Positions 35,751-37,577 of a DNA stretch of 37,577 nucleotides are shown here, one piece after another. This stretch comes from Polyrhizophydium stewartii (lineage: Eukaryota; Chytridiomycota; Chytridiomycetes; Rhizophydiales): positions 1-37,577 of the forward strand of contig JADGIZ010000038.1 in NCBI GenBank assembly GCA_027604665.1. The letters run 5' to 3'. Each line of letters begins with the position of its first letter. Position 1 is the first letter of the stretch. A program made the position numbers and the translations under genes. Under the pieces are notes generated by a model. That model made no database searches, was not told where the DNA came from, and saw nothing but the letters and a program-made list of their open reading frames with translations.

Positions 35751-37577
35751 TCAGATGGCGGCCGTCTCGCGCTCGAGCCACTTGTAGGCGGGCTCGTCCT
35801 TGGACAGCAGCGGCGAGACCTTCTCAAAGCACTCGCGGTTGTAGGCGTTGACCCAGGCGCGCTCCTCCTCGGTCAGCAGGCTCAGCTCAATCAGCCTGGT
35901 CTGGATCGGGGTGACCGTCACGTGCTCGAAGCCAAGGTAGTCGTTGTCGCCGAAACGGTTCGGGGTCTCGATCTTCTTGACGAGCAGGACGTTCTCGATG
36001 CGGATGCCGAAAGCGCCGTCCTCGTAGTAGCCGGGCTCTGCACCGACCCACGCATGTCAGTACTGCGATTCTGCGAGCCGCGAGGCAGGGCATGGCGGCC
36101 GCGCACCGTTGGTGACGGTCATGCCGGGCTGCAGCTTGACGTCGTTGTACGCGATGCGCATGCCGATGCCCTGCGGGCCCTCGTGCACGTTGAGGTACGA
36201 GCCGACGCCGTGACCGGTGCCGTGGCGGAAGTCCAGGCCGGCGCGCCACAGCGGCAGGCGAGCAATGACGTCCAGGATGTAGCCCGTGGTGCCGACGGGG
36301 AAGACGGCCATGTCGAGCTGGATGTGGCCCTTGAGGACGCGGGTGTAGGCGTCCTTCTCGCGGGCCGTGGGCGTGCCAAAGTGCAGCGTGCGCGTGACAT
36401 CGGTGGTGCCGTCGCTGCAGCCGCGATTGCGTTGGCATCCCCACTTTGTTTCTCAGGGCAGCATTGAAAGCGCGAGACTCACAGGAACTGAGCGCCCGAG
36501 TCGCACAGGTAGACCTTGTTGACGTCGATCTTGGCGCAGCTGCCGTGCTCGGGCTTGTAGTGGATGATGGCTCCGTTGGCGCCCGTCGAGGAAATGGTGT
36601 CGAAGCTGAGGCCCACGAACTTGGGCAGCTCGCTGCAACGGCAGGCCAGCAATGGTATTAGCGTGCGCTGCGGAACAGGCAGACAGCGGGCCAAGCGCGC
36701 ACCTGCGGAACTTCTCGAGCACATCGGCAGCACCGGCCTCGGTGATCTCGGTGTTCTTCTTGTTGACGAGCTCGTCCTCGAGCCAGGAAAAGTAGCGGCA
36801 CAGGGCAACGGCGTCACGCTTGTGCGACTCGCGGAAGCCCTGGAGCTCGGCCTCGGTCTTGATGGACTTGGCGACCTGGATGGGCGAGCGGGCGACGACG
36901 ATAAAGTCCTGTGTATCGCCGCAGCCCGTCTCGAGTCAGCAATGTTCATGCAGAGCGGCGAGCAGTGAGAGCAGCGCAACGCATCGCAACAGACGCACGT
37001 TTCCACCGAGTGCCTCCTTGACGGCGAGGCTGCAACGCGAGTCCACCCAGACTTTCTCGGCCGACTTGGCCTCGACCAGGCTGACCTTGAAGGCGCGCAG
37101 GCTGTCAAAGACGGCCTCGTAGGGCTTGACGGCCACCTTGTCGCCGAGGTGGGCCTTGACCTCGGGGGTGATCTTGGACTCTTTGATAAACAGCGACACG
37201 CTGTCGACGGCCACGATCGCATAGGCGAAGAAGACGGGGTTGTACTGGATGTCCGAGCCGCGCAGGTTGAAGAGCCCTGGAGCCGTGCGGCCGAGCGCAT
37301 GGTCAGCAAGGTGTGGGGAGGGAGGACGCCACGCATCGGCGGAACAGCGGAGCGGCGAACCCACAAGCGATCTCGTCGAGCGCCGTGACGACAAAGGCGG
37401 CACGCTTCTCGCGCTTGAGCTGCTCCTGCAGTTCGGCGATCTTGTCCTCGAAGGTCTTGCCTGGGAATGGGAGCGTGCATGTGCATGAGCGAGATGGCGC
37501 CGCGGCGGGGGGGGGGCGACGCCAAGGCAGGGCCGCACCAGTGTACTCGATGCCGAGGACGGTCACGGGGTTGACGG
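35751..37577 (-). CDS. Xaa-Pro aminopeptidase (AMPP/XPNPEP1 type), 5' partial
   Basis: Cytosolic metallopeptidase of family M24B that removes an N-terminal residue next to proline. The 5' end is cut by the window edge; the first visible exon reads [10 protein letters not shown]. After intron 37461-37538 comes [20 protein letters not shown], then [11 protein letters not shown], and across another intron [20 protein letters not shown]. Further on are [39 protein letters not shown] and the pita-bread core. All five metal ligands are visible: Asp in YLCDSGAQF, Asp in [13 protein letters not shown], His in [18 protein letters not shown], Glu in [11 protein letters not shown] and Glu in IRIENVLLV. 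The C-terminus is [15 protein letters not shown] and the stop is TGA 35751-35753. A run of ten G at 37507-37516 lies inside an intron. Orientation is tandem with the aldehyde dehydrogenase, 248 nt apart. Confidence 0.93.

Overview
The window looks like nuclear DNA of a GC-rich zoosporic fungus (Chytridiomycota or Blastocladiomycota; I cannot place it further). Genes are densely packed and broken by many short introns, mostly about 50-90 nt, with GT donors (one GC donor), a ctgac-type branch site and AG acceptors. Gene content is eukaryotic, with fungal-type members (a Ufo1-like F-box/WD40/UIM protein, an Msc7/ALDH22-type aldehyde dehydrogenase). A CEP290-like ciliary transition-zone protein implies an organism that still builds a cilium.

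Layout, left to right. (+) F-box/WD40/UIM protein, its 5' end outside the window (2-2863). (+) possible 82-residue orphan (2965-3213). (-) acetyl-CoA transporter of the SLC33A1 family (3324-5660). (-) CEP290-like giant coiled coil (5725-15224). (-) ribosomal protein eS26 (15610-16531). (-) FUN14-family mitochondrial protein (16747-17424). (+) DHX29-like DExH helicase (17689-22872). (-) Mn-type cation diffusion facilitator (22955-24603). (-) plant-type LRR single-pass membrane protein (24675-26903). (-) cytochrome c oxidase subunit 5A/Cox6 (27311-27906). (+) pecanex-like multipass membrane protein (28694-33137). (-) membrane-anchored aldehyde dehydrogenase (33209-35502). (-) Xaa-Pro aminopeptidase, its 5' end outside the window (35751-37577).

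This is not an operon-like system. The genes are separately promoted and mostly housekeeping: translation (eS26, DHX29-like), mitochondrion (Cox5A, FUN14), secretory-pathway and membrane transport or signalling (SLC33A1, Mn-CDF, pecanex, LRR protein), ubiquitin (F-box), and cilium (CEP290). Divergent pairs share upstream regions: FUN14/DHX29-like (264 nt) and Cox5A/pecanex (787 nt).

The most interesting points are the full-length CEP290 in a fungus, a pecanex homologue, a plant-type LRR receptor-like protein without a kinase, a GC-AG intron that must be spliced to keep the helicase open, and a near-identical 19-nt motif at or just past the stop codons of two minus-strand genes. I saw no tRNA, rRNA, CRISPR array or intact transposon. 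Exon boundaries quoted are my own frame-consistent readings; most CEP290 boundaries and the 5' part of pecanex are not fully resolved.
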